From positions 10,223,766 to 10,287,765 of the forward strand of contig NC_081154.1 in NCBI RefSeq assembly GCF_958295425.1: a DNA stretch of 64,000 nucleotides, in the 5' to 3' direction. The notes beneath the pieces are model-generated. The model was not told the DNA's origin. It did no database searches and worked only from the letters and a program-made list of their open reading frames with translations. The position numbers and the translations under genes are program-made. The stretch comes from Solea solea. Lineage: Eukaryota > Chordata > Actinopteri > Pleuronectiformes > Soleidae. Positions 1 to 12,700 of this stretch are shown here, piece by piece (the first letter of the stretch is position 1; each line of letters begins with the position of its first letter).

Positions 1-90
1 TTTTTGGGCTGGACAAAAACAGAAAATTAGGAATTTGCTGTTGTTAAAAACATCCCGCTGTATTTCTGTGAAGTCCAACTTGTTAAAGGA

Positions 91-566
91 ATATTTCACC
101 TATTTGCATTTAGCTTTGTATTACTAGAATAGAGATTATATTTTTGAAAAATTGTGCTTCCCAACCTCAGTTTCCCCCGAGTCCAGAAATATCTTCTTTT
201 CTTTGTTACGTGCTCACCAGTTACGCTAAAGTCCTGTTAGCGTAACTGTTAGCAAAGATGGCGGACACTGTTTACATTCTGGGACTGAGGTCCAAGCCTT
301 GGTCCGAGGCTTGAAACTGCAACGCTAATTCTCGCACTTTTTAGACCCACTCGTAGGGGGACGGGACCTCATTCCCAGAATGTAAACAGTGTCCGCCATC
401 TTTGCTAACAGTTATGCTAACAGGACCAAGTGTCACTGGTGAGCACGAAACAAAGGAAAGAATGAAGATATTTCCCAACTCAGGGGAAACTGAGCACAAT
501 TTTTTCAAAAATACTACAACTATTCTAGTTATACAAAGCTAAATGCAAAAGTGAAGTGTTCCACTA
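91..566. mobile_element. Foldback (long inverted-repeat) MITE-like element
   Basis: Two arms of roughly 200 bp, about 91-292 and 363-566, are reverse complements with scattered mismatches. Landmark strings such as gcatttagctttgta and gcaaagatggcggacactg appear in one arm and inverted in the other. About 70 bp of loop separates them, and there is no coding capacity. This is the structure of a foldback-type or MITE DNA element. Its right end lies within about 10 bp of the splice donor of exon 40. Superfamily not determined. Confidence 0.75.
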
Positions 567-574
567 AAACTCAC

Positions 575-739
575 CAGATATAGAGGGGGAGGGAAGACTT
601 GGAGAGCCATAGCCATAGTCGTTCACTCCAATTACTCGGAAATCATAACTGACCCCTTGCTTTAGCATGTCCATGTTGAAGGTGTGTAGCGTCGCTTCCT
701 TGGGGATGTCTTTAATTAAGATATCCCACAGTCCCTCAT
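575..739 (-). CDS. sdk2: sdk2 exon 40 of 40 in window: FN3-13, second half
   Basis: Encodes [50 protein letters not shown]. Phase 1 in and out; acceptor cttgcag, donor gtgagt. The next exon, expected to encode the juxtamembrane and transmembrane segment, is not within the 574 bp left of it. Confidence 0.92.
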
Positions 740-3700
740 CTGCAAGTCACAACAGTGGGTTAGAGGAGACCATGAAAGTTGCAAAACAGTTAAAATTTTA
801 TGTGGTATTACTTTATTAGCAGGTTGGTTGTTTATTTGATATAAGGCCCCAGTCTGGTTGGCAGCTCCCCGGGTAATTCATAATTCCCACAAATATTACT
901 CAATCCATCAGTTTCACTGCTCCCTTAAAATTTACAGCGACCAAATCTACATCATAAATACCGACGTGGCCATTTTTCAAGCCAAGCCGTGTTAGATGGC
1001 TTCCTGCTTGCTTTGGAAGTCATTTATTACACACTGCTTCTTGTAAACAGCCATGTAAGTTTTTTTTTGTCTTTTTTTTAATGGCGCACACAAACATAAA
1101 CAACAACCTGACTTCATCAGTCTTGCCGTTGATTTCTGGCAAAAGGTAGAGAAGCTGCGGAAATTTGATTTCACGACAAAAACAAGTCGTCAAGTTATAC
1201 GAGTCTGCAGGGAGTCATGACACTAACATAAGGGAAATGGATGTGGGCTTAATCTTAACTGTTCCCTGGATACTGGCTCTTAGCTACACAGTCGTGGATA
1301 ACGCTTTTTAAAATCCTACAATTAAGCACCCCCCTTCAATTTTCACTTATAAATCATGAAACACATCCTCCCCTGTGAGTTACCTTCCATCCATCACCCT
1401 CTTAACCCTCCCCAAGTGGTGTCAATCACAACTGAAACCGGATACCAATTGTCTCAACTGCAGCAGCTCAATCAATAACCCATTAAAATGCCAGGGACGC
1501 AGACACTGGGGCAGCAGATGTTGACATTTTACACCACTTATCTTAATCAAACCATTTAAGTGGCAATAAAGAAAAAGCCTACAAATTAATGACTAAAGTG
1601 TTGATTGACTGGCTTGTGCAAATGAGGCTCGTACCTGAAGGTCTGGCTTCGATGACGTAGCGTGAGATGGGAGCACGTCCTGGGTCTCCACTGGTCCAGT
1701 GGATGGTCAGGCCTGAACCGTGGCGCGTGATAAAAGGCTCTCCAGGCGGCCCAGGGGCTCCTGAGGAGGAATAATTAAAGGGGCTTTTTTGTAAGAAATG
1801 TATTATTCGGTTTATGTTTTGGTGTGTTGTGCCGCCCACCGTCACCTGCCCAATAACACAGCTCAGTTTGATACCCAGATTGTCAGCAACACAGCAACCT
1901 ACAGCTATGCGTGGGAAACACTACAAAACCTAAAACGCCTCACTATCCCTCTCAAAAATGTCTCCACCGAAGTAGAAGCAACAATAGGGTCAACAGTGGA
2001 GATTTATTAAAATAAAGACGTCCGAAAGCAGAGCGGAGTACTATAATAGTAATAAGACATTCGGTTGTAATCATTGCTTTATTAAATGTACTAAACTCAA
2101 CATGAAATTACATATATTTAAGCTGTCTTAATCACAATTATCCTTGTCATTATTTGCTACATTTTCAATTTAATTCTGTTTTTGTGCATCATAAATATGT
2201 TTTATTGTTTATCATTTTATATCAAAACAAGCAATTTTACTTTGCAATTGTGTCTAATATCATAATGAATATCTTATATTGCCCACCGGCTAGAAATAGT
2301 TGTTTTTTCCACTTTTTTTCCTCTATGTCGGCCCCCGCTTGACCAGACTAGATGCTCATTGGCCCCCAGGTCATTTGAGTTTGACACCCCTGCGTAAGTG
2401 AATATTTAGCATGTATAATAACTTTACAGCCCTTTATCTTTACATCTTCTCCTCTCATTATGTGTCCATTGCTGTTGCTGCTGCTGCTTGCATCAAACAC
2501 ACATTCACGTTCAATCACTGCCTGTTCCTGACATGTGAAAATAAACTCATAGGTTCAGTGTTTATGAAAATAAAACCAGTTTATGGGGCAGTTATGTATA
2601 TCTACGGGTATGTGCATGAACAAAGTGAAAGACTGGGCTATAAGTTAAATAAAAGTATTAAAAAAAAACACTCTGCATTGTTTTGAAGTGAGACTACAGT
2701 AACAGTTTAAAAAACATCATTAGTTTCATAAACAAATATCACTGCTGCTACCTTCTCCGGGGCCAGTGGTGATATTTGCTTCCACTTCAGGCCCGTAGAT
2801 GAAAGTCTTCGCTCGGATGCGAAAGTTGTACGTGACGCCGTCAGCCAGGTCTCTGAGCTTCAGCCACAAAGGTCCAGTTCCCTTCACATCCACCGTCACT
2901 GTCTTACTGACGCCTGGGGGGGAGGGGGAGTGAAGACAGTCGGCACAGGCCACTGAAGAGTCTAAACAGACACACCACATTTAGAGCCGGTCTTACACGG
3001 GCCAAGCAATGCGGGGAACACACTCAGTACAGACACACACACACGCACAGGGATGGAATTAGTTGTGGGTAACATGTTTGCATTTTTATTCACATCTCAT
3101 TTATGATGATAGCAGAGCATGTGTTGGGTTACAATGACATTATGTACAGTTAAATACTTGGTGATGGTTAGCTCATAGCACAGGACAAATGCACACCGCA
3201 AGAGTCTGACCATGTTCCGTTAAATGTATCTAAATAAAAGTCAGATTCTCCATTTATTTTAATTGATAATACAGATAAATCTTGTTGTGTGCATGTATTT
3301 TTTTTAATTTTTAATTTGTTTAATAGAAGCAAGCAGCCATTTTAAGCAGAGCAAGAAAGGACGCTTACCTTCTACCGGTGTGTAAGGCTCATAGATGAGA
3401 CGGTAGCCCTCAATGATGCCATTAGGGAAGGTCGGCTCGCCCCAGGACACATTTACCGAGGTGGTGGTCAGCTCGCTAAAGTGAATGAAGCTGGGAATAC
3501 TGGGAGCTGGAACATACAGAAGTCAAAGGTCAAACTAGGTATGCATCAGAGAATTTTCCCAGGGTTTTTGGGAGTGACGGGGGGTGGGGGTGGCTATTAT
3601 CAAAAATGTGCCACAGCTAAAGGATGACTTTCAAGGGTTAGGTTCACTGACTTGTAGTTGTAAATTAATTTACATGGTATTTGTAAATGTTTTGATCTGA

Positions 3701-6700
3701 AGTACAAGGTCAATCTTTGCTAAATAACTTATCTTTACTGGGTGTTTAACACATCATGGAACTGACTGACAGATAATCTGTGAAGTTCTGGGCACCGTCA
3801 AAATGACCTCAGCACAACTGATCCACTCAACCAATGTGGGACCGAAGAGCAAGACTTAATTGGGAGTCCTCACTCCAGATTGGTGGGTGGCTGTCATGAA
3901 CCTATGTCTGTGAATGCCAGCTTTAATTCCTGCAGTAATCCTGACAACTGTAAACACAAGTTACCTGCCCACAAGTAAACACAATTATAACTGTGGAATT
4001 CACTGAGGTACTAATGCCCCCCCCCCCCCCCCATGGGATACATCTGCACTTGTTTTGTCAGCTGCTCTTTTCTTTTGTTTGGCACACTGGAAAAAAAAGG
4101 TAATTACTTTTTATTTTAGCAAAGTATATCTGAAGGTCTAAAGTGCTGCTACAGTTACTTTCCACAGCTGTGGTTCTGAAATTGTTGGTGCTGCAGCTTT
4201 TCTAAGTGAACGGGACGGGGCTCAGATTGGTTCTAATGCTTTGTCGTGAGTGTCCTTGTTGAGCAGTTGAACTGCGTTGATTAGGTCAACATCACATTCT
4301 GTCTGTACCGTGTGCGGGTTAAAAGGCACATAAAAGTACTCTCTGACCTTGGCCACACTAATTCCCAATCACAATGACCATTCTCAGACCCCGGTGCTCT
4401 TCCACCTCGCTGCGCTTGTGACACTGTTGTGCTGAAAACACACTTTGTCCTGTTGTGTTTAAACTTGCCAAGCAGGAGCTGAGACGCTTGCAAAAGACAA
4501 TGTGTCTTTGTCTTCTAAAGAGCCGGCATAGTGTTCTTCCTGCCTCCCTCCCTCACCAAGCCTGTCATCTACTTCTTCCTCTTATGACACTGAGGAAAAA
4601 CCAAGAAGTCGTGAACACTTTCCTTTTCTTTTACACTATTTACTCGACTGACAATGTGCACAAAAATTGAAAAAAAAAAAAAAAAAACGAAGAGAGACAA
4701 AGAAAAAAAAGGGGGGACGTAAATTTGCTCAAAGAATAGTTCATACCATCTACTTCTCAGACAGAAGGGGAGATTCAGTTTGAGTAGCTGTGCTGATTAG
4801 GAACGTACTGCTAACATCCTTTGGCATGGTGACAGCAACGATTAGCATCACCCTCACATCAAATTCTTTCCTCATGGTTGACTCATTCAAAAAAAAACTA
4901 CAAGGGATCTCAACATCAGCAGCATCAGCGGCAGCGGCACATAAATATGACAAATGAGTGAACATGGCCCCGCGCGCTGACATTTATCAGCGTTAGTCAT
5001 ATCGTCCCGTTACCACATTTGTTTTAGACTTGTCTTGTTTTCCTCACTACCTCTCCATCATGCGTTCATTTATCACACGGAGCACTATTAGTTTTACGAC
5101 GCCGCTTCGCTTGACTGCAACAGTCTTGGCCGTGGCACTAATTCAGTGGTTCGCAAACTTTTTTATACCAAGCACCACCTGAGGAAATGTCGAGTCCTCG
5201 AAGCAACATCGTTGTTGCCAACGTTAGCTACAGACTTTTCACAGGAGGCAGATTTATTCCCAATAAGATCATTTGCTCATCATCTTATTCTTCATATATA
5301 CTTCAGATACCGGTATCCTATATTTATTTATTTGTTTCATGTTATATGCACTCCAGTCAAACTTCCTGCTATATATATCCTCCTTCCTTTTACCACTAGA
5401 GGAAGCTCATGTACCACTGACGGTACACATACTACAGTTTGAGAACCATGGGCACTAATTGGCATCTTGTGGTCTGATTTACCCGCTTGCTGAGTGCGCC
5501 CCCTGGTGGGCGGGCTGCGAGGGCCGTCCCCTGCAGCGTTGAACGGGGCCACGCTGATCATGTAGGTGGTGTAACCAGTCAAGTTCTTCAGCTTCACCCC
5601 TCCTTCAGGCATGAACAGAGTCCGCAGCCGCTCCGTCTCATTCTTACGCTGAAACTCCCAGAAGTAAACCTACACAGAAGGAGAGGCATAAATACATATT
5701 AATGTATGTCTACAGATGCTGCTCAGGGATTACGACTACTTCAGCTTTTATAAAGCCCAGCCCTGTTTCTAAACTCCCTCAAGGGATGAATACAATTTAA
5801 TTTTATTCCCTGTAAATGTTTTCTTGAGCAACAGACTCAAGATCTCACTGAAGGCCCCTGTGGAACGTGGTGTTAGCTAAAACGACAAAAACATACATTT
5901 AAATGGTGATTAACATCTAAAACATGCCGTCTCTTGTGAACCACAAAAGCATTTAAATATAATGATAAAAAAAACAACAACAGTTATTTTGCTTTGTTGA
6001 GAATGAGCCTATAAAATGATTTTTTTTTCCCCCTGGATCTAATTTGGCAAGTGTTTGCTGGAGAGTTAAAATAAATAAATAAATAAATAAATAAATAGTA
6101 ATTTGACCTTGTAGCCCTGAATGTCTCCATTCTGTGCATCCACGGGTGGGGGGTCCCACGTCACGTCCAGCTGGGTGGCCGTTGCAGTCTGAATGGCCAC
6201 ATTCTGGGGTGGTGCTGTAGGCACTGTCGTGACACAAACACACCACAAACATGTCGTCAAAGATTCACTTTTGCATGCATGTGTTGCTCATTGGGCAGAC
6301 GGCTCATACAAAGCAAACAACTGCATTGAAAATTGGTGATTGTCCACTATATCGTGCCGCCTCGGCTCGGCTCGACTCTACACAGTTTGGTTGGTTTTCC
6401 ATTACACTATAGTACCTCCTCAACGTGGGCGGGGTCATCACAGCGCGGCTGCATGAAAGTGGCGTGACTACACCACACTCCTATATTAAATGACGAGATT
6501 TTAGACATATCCTGAGCTTAATGTTGGACATGAACCCACGTTTTCAGGATTGTTTAGTCTTTTTAACTGATCTACAGTTCGGTATTGTTCTGCATTCTGA
6601 AGATGCCACGCATAGTAACGCCTCAGCCCGCTTGGAACGTTGCCTGAGCAGGTACTAAAAAAAGTACCAGATACTATCACTCATGGAAAAGCAAAAATAA

Positions 6701-9700
6701 TTGTGCCGTGCACAAGTTAAGTCACGCTAGTGGAAAAGCACCATAATGACTGATCGTTTCAGCCTCTCAAACATGAGGCTCTTGAGACTGTGTTGACTGA
6801 CATGACAGGAAGTGTACACAACATACCTGCTTCTCCCACAAACACCTCCTGTGGTGGGCTGTTGGGCCCCTCGCCTACAGCGTTGTACACACTCATGCGT
6901 ATCTCATAGCGCTTGTGTTTACTCAGCTCTGCGAATAAAAAGGTATATGCAGTTAGAGATTACATTCAGCTCCAAAAATGTGAATAACACTTTTTATTTA
7001 GTTTCGTTTAGTTCACCCACTTTGAAGCAACTACTCTATCTGTAATGCTGCTTGTCGTCACTCCAGTACTAGGGAATGAGGTCAGTCAGCTCCCTCCATG
7101 TACACCCAAACAAACGACTCTTTACAATTCATTCAGGGACACTGCGAGCATCTGCATTGGACGTTATTATCCAAACAGGCAGACATGTGCAAAAAGGCTA
7201 CGCAGGCTTCTGTACTGAGTGTCCACAAAGATGTCTGTATATGACAAACTTCCATTGGACTCTGTAGAAGTGTTTGTCCCACTGTGAAGGCCAAATGCTG
7301 TGCTAATGTGCTCCATATTCCTATTATCTTGTATCACTATGTGGTGAGATACAAAGAATTACATTTATTTATTTATTTATTTTCAAAACCTAATTAGTTT
7401 GGGAATGTAATTGCAGTGTGTTTTTGTGAGACAGAGATGTAACAACACTTACTGTCCAACTCATACTGGGCCAGAGTTGAGTCACTCAGATTACGGATAC
7501 TGTAGGGTGCTGTGGTGGAGACAAAAAATGAGATAAATAAGACACAATGAGAAGGCAAAGGAGAGAGGAGAGACAAACTCAGTGATCAGTGCTCAATAAT
7601 GGTAAAATTATAGGCTAAGCTTCACAGAACTGTACAAACAGAGAGGCTCCCGAGTAAACCCTAATAATAGCCTGCAGTTGATACTGCTACTGATCACATA
7701 CTGTGAACAATCACGACCAGCGGGGGGGGCTTGTGGACAGGCCCTGTGTTCAAGTTTTAAAAAAATTAAACTGCGACATTTCATTTTGTGTGACACACCA
7801 ACGTTGAGAGAGGTAGAAAAATGCTTATTCCTCACCAGTGAGATCAGCCCAGGTGGACATGCTGTTGATGGTATGAGCGGAGTAGCTGCGCAGACGGTCG
7901 TACAGCAGCTCACGATATCGAATCCGAAAGCCCAGTAAGATTCCGTTGACCTTCTCCTCGGAGGGGGGCTACAGGGGGGAAGATTTAGGACTGAAATCTC
8001 TTTTATATACTTAAAAAAAAAAAATCAATACTTTCACCTCAATGGGCATTTTCCTGGTATGTCTCTTCATTCCAGTGAACTTTCACCTTTGCCTCTAACG
8101 CACTATTACTGTAGAGACTTACTGTTATTGAAACACAGACTCCACTGATACTGAGCTCATCCACTGGTGAGTAACGGAGAGAAATCCCCCCCTCAAACAT
8201 GAGAGGGCAGGCCCAGCAGGCACAGAGAGTGAGCACAGAGGGGAAATAAGAACCACTCTAGCCTTATAAACTCTACAAGTGTTCTCCATAAAAGTAAAAA
8301 CTGTGGCTTGGTGCCTTCTGTTTTTTTTGTCTCTATGACCTATTAATTCAGGTGAGAGTGTGGGAGAGGGTGCGTTTTATTAGTGAGAGTAGAGGGTATG
8401 TGTAAAAGTGCGTAGCATCCAGGCTGTAAGTACAAGTCTCACCGTGGCCTCTCATTAGAGGACACTTTCTCAACAACAATCAATGAAACAAAAAAAAAAG
8501 CTGTCTCGTCTTACCTGCCAGCGGAGCATCACCGACGTCGTCGTGTGCGGCGTGACAGAGAGGATTGTGGGCGCTTGGTCGGGCGCTGATAAAGATAAAA
8601 GTGGGGTAAAGGAGCTCAATTGACCTGAAAATGTGCACAATTCGAGATGCCTCGTCTGTTCATGTGCAGTGGCATTCACGGGGCATAAAGAAACCCCACG
8701 GCGGCTACAGCGGAGCAGTCGCAGACAAAAATAGCAGCTGAAAGGACCAGTGGAGCAAAGTTAAAGTTAACACCGAAGAAGAAGATGTTGCCGGGGTTTT
8801 AATGCTGCCCTTTTTATCTCATGGTAACCGCGCAGATGCATTACATCACCTGCTGACTTGTCTACTTAACACTGCAACAACAGGCTAATTCATGCAGACT
8901 TAAACGCTTTCCATCACGACACGGAACACAATTTTAACACTGGATCTTTAAATATATTCATATCTATGCAGAGAACATACTGCATATTGACACTAGAATA
9001 AACACTCTTTGTATTTGAAGGCATTGTTTGACATTTTGGGGGAAAAATATGCTTATTCTGATAATCTCACTGCAGGAAATGACTACAGCTACCAAGAAAT
9101 TGTCCCATTTACATACAGTTTACACATAACATCCCATAAAGCTGAAACATGGCATTTTTACACTTAACATTAACAAAATAACAGGCAAGAGAGCTTCAGA
9201 GGCGGATTTTGTTCCATTCAGTAAGTCTAAGTAGCACCAATCATCAGATCTATAAGCAAGTCAGTTCATATTATTAAGTAATTACATGTTTATTAGCAGA
9301 CAATTGCGTTCTTACCATCCTGTAGGGTCGTGATGGCCTCGCTCTCCTCGCTGTACTCGCTGTCTCCTATGTCATTGGTGGCTTTTACTCTGAACTGGTA
9401 CGATGTAAAGGGCTTCAGCCTTAGGGATAAAAGGGACAGGCACAAGCACATTAATCTTGGTGATGAACTACCGCGGTGGAACCTACACCTTTTAAAGCCA
9501 CAGACATCAAAAGAGAATTGTAGTCGCGCCGTGACAGCTACAATATTTTCATGCAAGCCACCTGGCAAATCGAAAACTCAAAAACCCGGCTGCTGCATTT
9601 GCTCGGATTCTGCCCTAACATCCTAAATGTCCTAAACCAGTCAAAAATACACGGGGTATTTCTGTAATATAAGGATGTTACTACAGCTGGGGGAATCTAG

Positions 9701-12700
9701 TGTTTTAGTGAATGCAGCAGTTGCGGCTGTGAGAGAATGGATTGTTCATACAAGTTTACACGCTATAAATTATACATTTGTTGTGCCACAGTATGGAAAT
9801 GAAACCCGAGCCGAGAGCAAAAGCTGTTGTGTGGTTGATCTCTACCTGGATACTATGTAGGAGGAGGCTTCATGGTTGACAGAGGCGGAGTGGACCGTCC
9901 AGTTGTTGACAGGAAGCTCCCTGAGCTGAACTGTGTAGTAACGCACAGGGGACAGGCCGTCGCTGCCGGGCTCCCATGACAACAACACCTGGCGGGCCTG
10001 GACGTCTTTCTGCGGAACCACTGGTCGGCTAGTGGGCTGGGGACGCACTGGGGTGGGAGGGGGACGGACACACAGACGGAGGCGTGTGGAAAAACACAGG
10101 AAAAGAAACGGGAGTGGAAAAAAAATGAGGAAAAACAATAAAATACACTTTCACTTATTGTTCTCTCGCTCGCTCATCTGCCTTCGTTATGAGGCGCAAA
10201 CGAGGTAAAAAAGAAAAAGTGCAACTGCGATGACTGAGGAGTGGCTGACAAATGATAGTTGCAGCAGAGTAAACAATCGCCAACATGCCTTGAGGGAAGC
10301 AGATGGACTGATTTCGCTCTCACAAATGCATCAGAGTGCTTCTGATAAACACCCAAAGGGCACAGACGCTCTCGGAGAACACATCTGCTTATTGGACTGT
10401 TAACTGAAAATGAAGTGAGTGCGATGAAGGCTTAGCACGGCTCCTTACGAGACGTGTCATTACGGAGATCACACACCTGCGTCTGCTCTCAGGAAAAATG
10501 CTTTTGTGCGCTTTTTTTTGTTACTTCAAAATATCACTTTACTTTTCCAAAACAAAATTATTGAATTTTATATAATACAAAATGTTGTATAATCTCTGGC
10601 CCCGCGCTCACCTCTTTTCTCCGTGGTGACCACCAGCGCCTCCGCGGCCTCGCCCCAGCCCTTCCTCGTCTGCGCCGTGATGCGGAACACATAGATGGAC
10701 TCCGGCTTGAGGTTGGTCACCGTGTACTGACGCGCGCTCGGGCTCAGCACGTCCACCGTGGCCGCGTTGCTGTTGGTGGAGTTGAGGTGGTACGTGATCT
10801 GGTAGGCTGGGTAAAGAGAGATGGGGGCAAACGAACGAGGCGCGTCACGGAGCGTCGTTTGGGAAATCACATTTAGGCTGAAAAATTTATTTTTCGCTTT
10901 TATTTGAATAATTCCTCCTCTGTATTGGTTTTCCCTGACAACAAGATGAAGCTTTGTCCCGTCAGACATTATTCCTTCAGCATCTGCTCCTGCATGCTGC
11001 TGTGTGTGGGTCTGTCATATTTCACAATCTAAAATAAATGATCCGACAGATGCATAATGAATCAGACGCTCGTGCAGAAATCCCCTATTAGCTAACAAGA
11101 GAATCCAACTCCCTTTACAGCAATACTGGAAAGTAACACATTTGATTTACCCCCCCCCCCCCCAACTATGAATGAAAAAACCTGAGGGTCCATTTAATAC
11201 AATTAAAGCATACATCTTCAGTGAGGTTAAAACCGACTGATACATGGAGATGATCTTGTACTTTACTAACCGAGTATGATGCCGTTGGGCTGCGAGGGCG
11301 ACTGCCAAATGAGCCGGACTGATGTGGTCCGCACTTCAGGAAACAAGATACCCACTGGAGGTCCTGGCACTGCAAGAAAGAAAACTCAAAAGTGACTTAA
11401 ATGGTCACACTTGCTTTTTTCCTAATAATATAATATTATTTAATTCCTCATTGTTACTTAAACCCCAGGCCCTACCATCATCCAGAGTCCTCTCCAGGAT
11501 GGGCGGAGAACTGGGCCGACCGTCTCCAATCCGCGTGAAGGCCAGCACCTGGATCTCGTAGAGCACGTATTTCCCGAGACCAGTTAGCTGCACGCTGTGG
11601 GTGGCGTTCCCGTCCACGGTCCAGAAGTGGACCGCGCTGTCGGAGTCCTTCTCTTTGTACACCACCTGATCCGGGGCAAGGACACGGGAGATGAAAAGGG
11701 GGAAATTAATGAGCATGGACATTAACTCGTGTACTGTCGACCTGTTGTTTTTGTGTGCTGCTTATAATAGCTGATATTTCCAAATACTAATTAGGTGCGT
11801 TTGACTGCTAGGAAGATGAAACGACAAACAGACCTTGTAGCCCAGGATCAGACCATTTCTGTCTGGCTCGGGGACTTCAAACCAGCGCACCAGGATGCAG
11901 CTCGAGGTAGTCGCAAAAGCAGAGACGTTGGTGGGTCCACAGGAGGGGACTGCAAAACAGAAACATTACGTCTGAATGCTGCACTGTTTGACATATTTTC
12001 TGAAAAAAAAATAAAAATGAATTAGCCACACTCCCTCTGTGTATATGTATTTATTGTGTGGATGTAATTGTCTAGCAGAATGGCAGATTGAGGGATCTGC
12101 TATGGTGATATCATTTGTGTTTTTGTTTGCGCACAGCCTTTGATATCCTGGTATACCCTCGAAGGCTGCTGCTGCTAAAAAAAGAGAGACTCTGCAAGAA
12201 TAGGCCTTTTCTCTTCCTTGGCACTCATCCCTGGACATAATGCGCTGATTCCTAAGAATTTGCTGGAGTAAGTGGAAAAAAAAAGAGCACAGGAATTCCA
12301 CATTCAAGTCCATGTGTTCTCAATTTCCTCAGACTCCTTCCTTCACTCCTTTCATTCCTCAATACCCAATGTCTGTTAAGGCGGGGGAAAAGAGCCGTCT
12401 GAAATAGAAGTGGGCTGCTGAAAGCAGGATATCTGATTAGGTAACAGTCGGCACACACACTACGAATACATATGGCAAAGTGTAAAATACAACTGTGTTT
12501 GTTTCCTCCACTGTGAATAATAATTAGGTATGCCACACATCATTTGCAAAAACACTGTGAAATAAATGTAAAAATACTGCAGTGTGTGCTGAATGTGTTT
12601 GTGCTGAATGAGCGAGCAAACAAATGTACTGGTTACTGATGATCAGAAAATCTATATTATTAACTCACCAGACTCCCTGGTCCTGCCTCTGACCGGCTGG

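Noticed and set aside
1..574. Transmembrane exon of sdk2
   Set aside because: The region is occupied by a foldback element and contains no exon flanked by splice sites with a hydrophobic segment.
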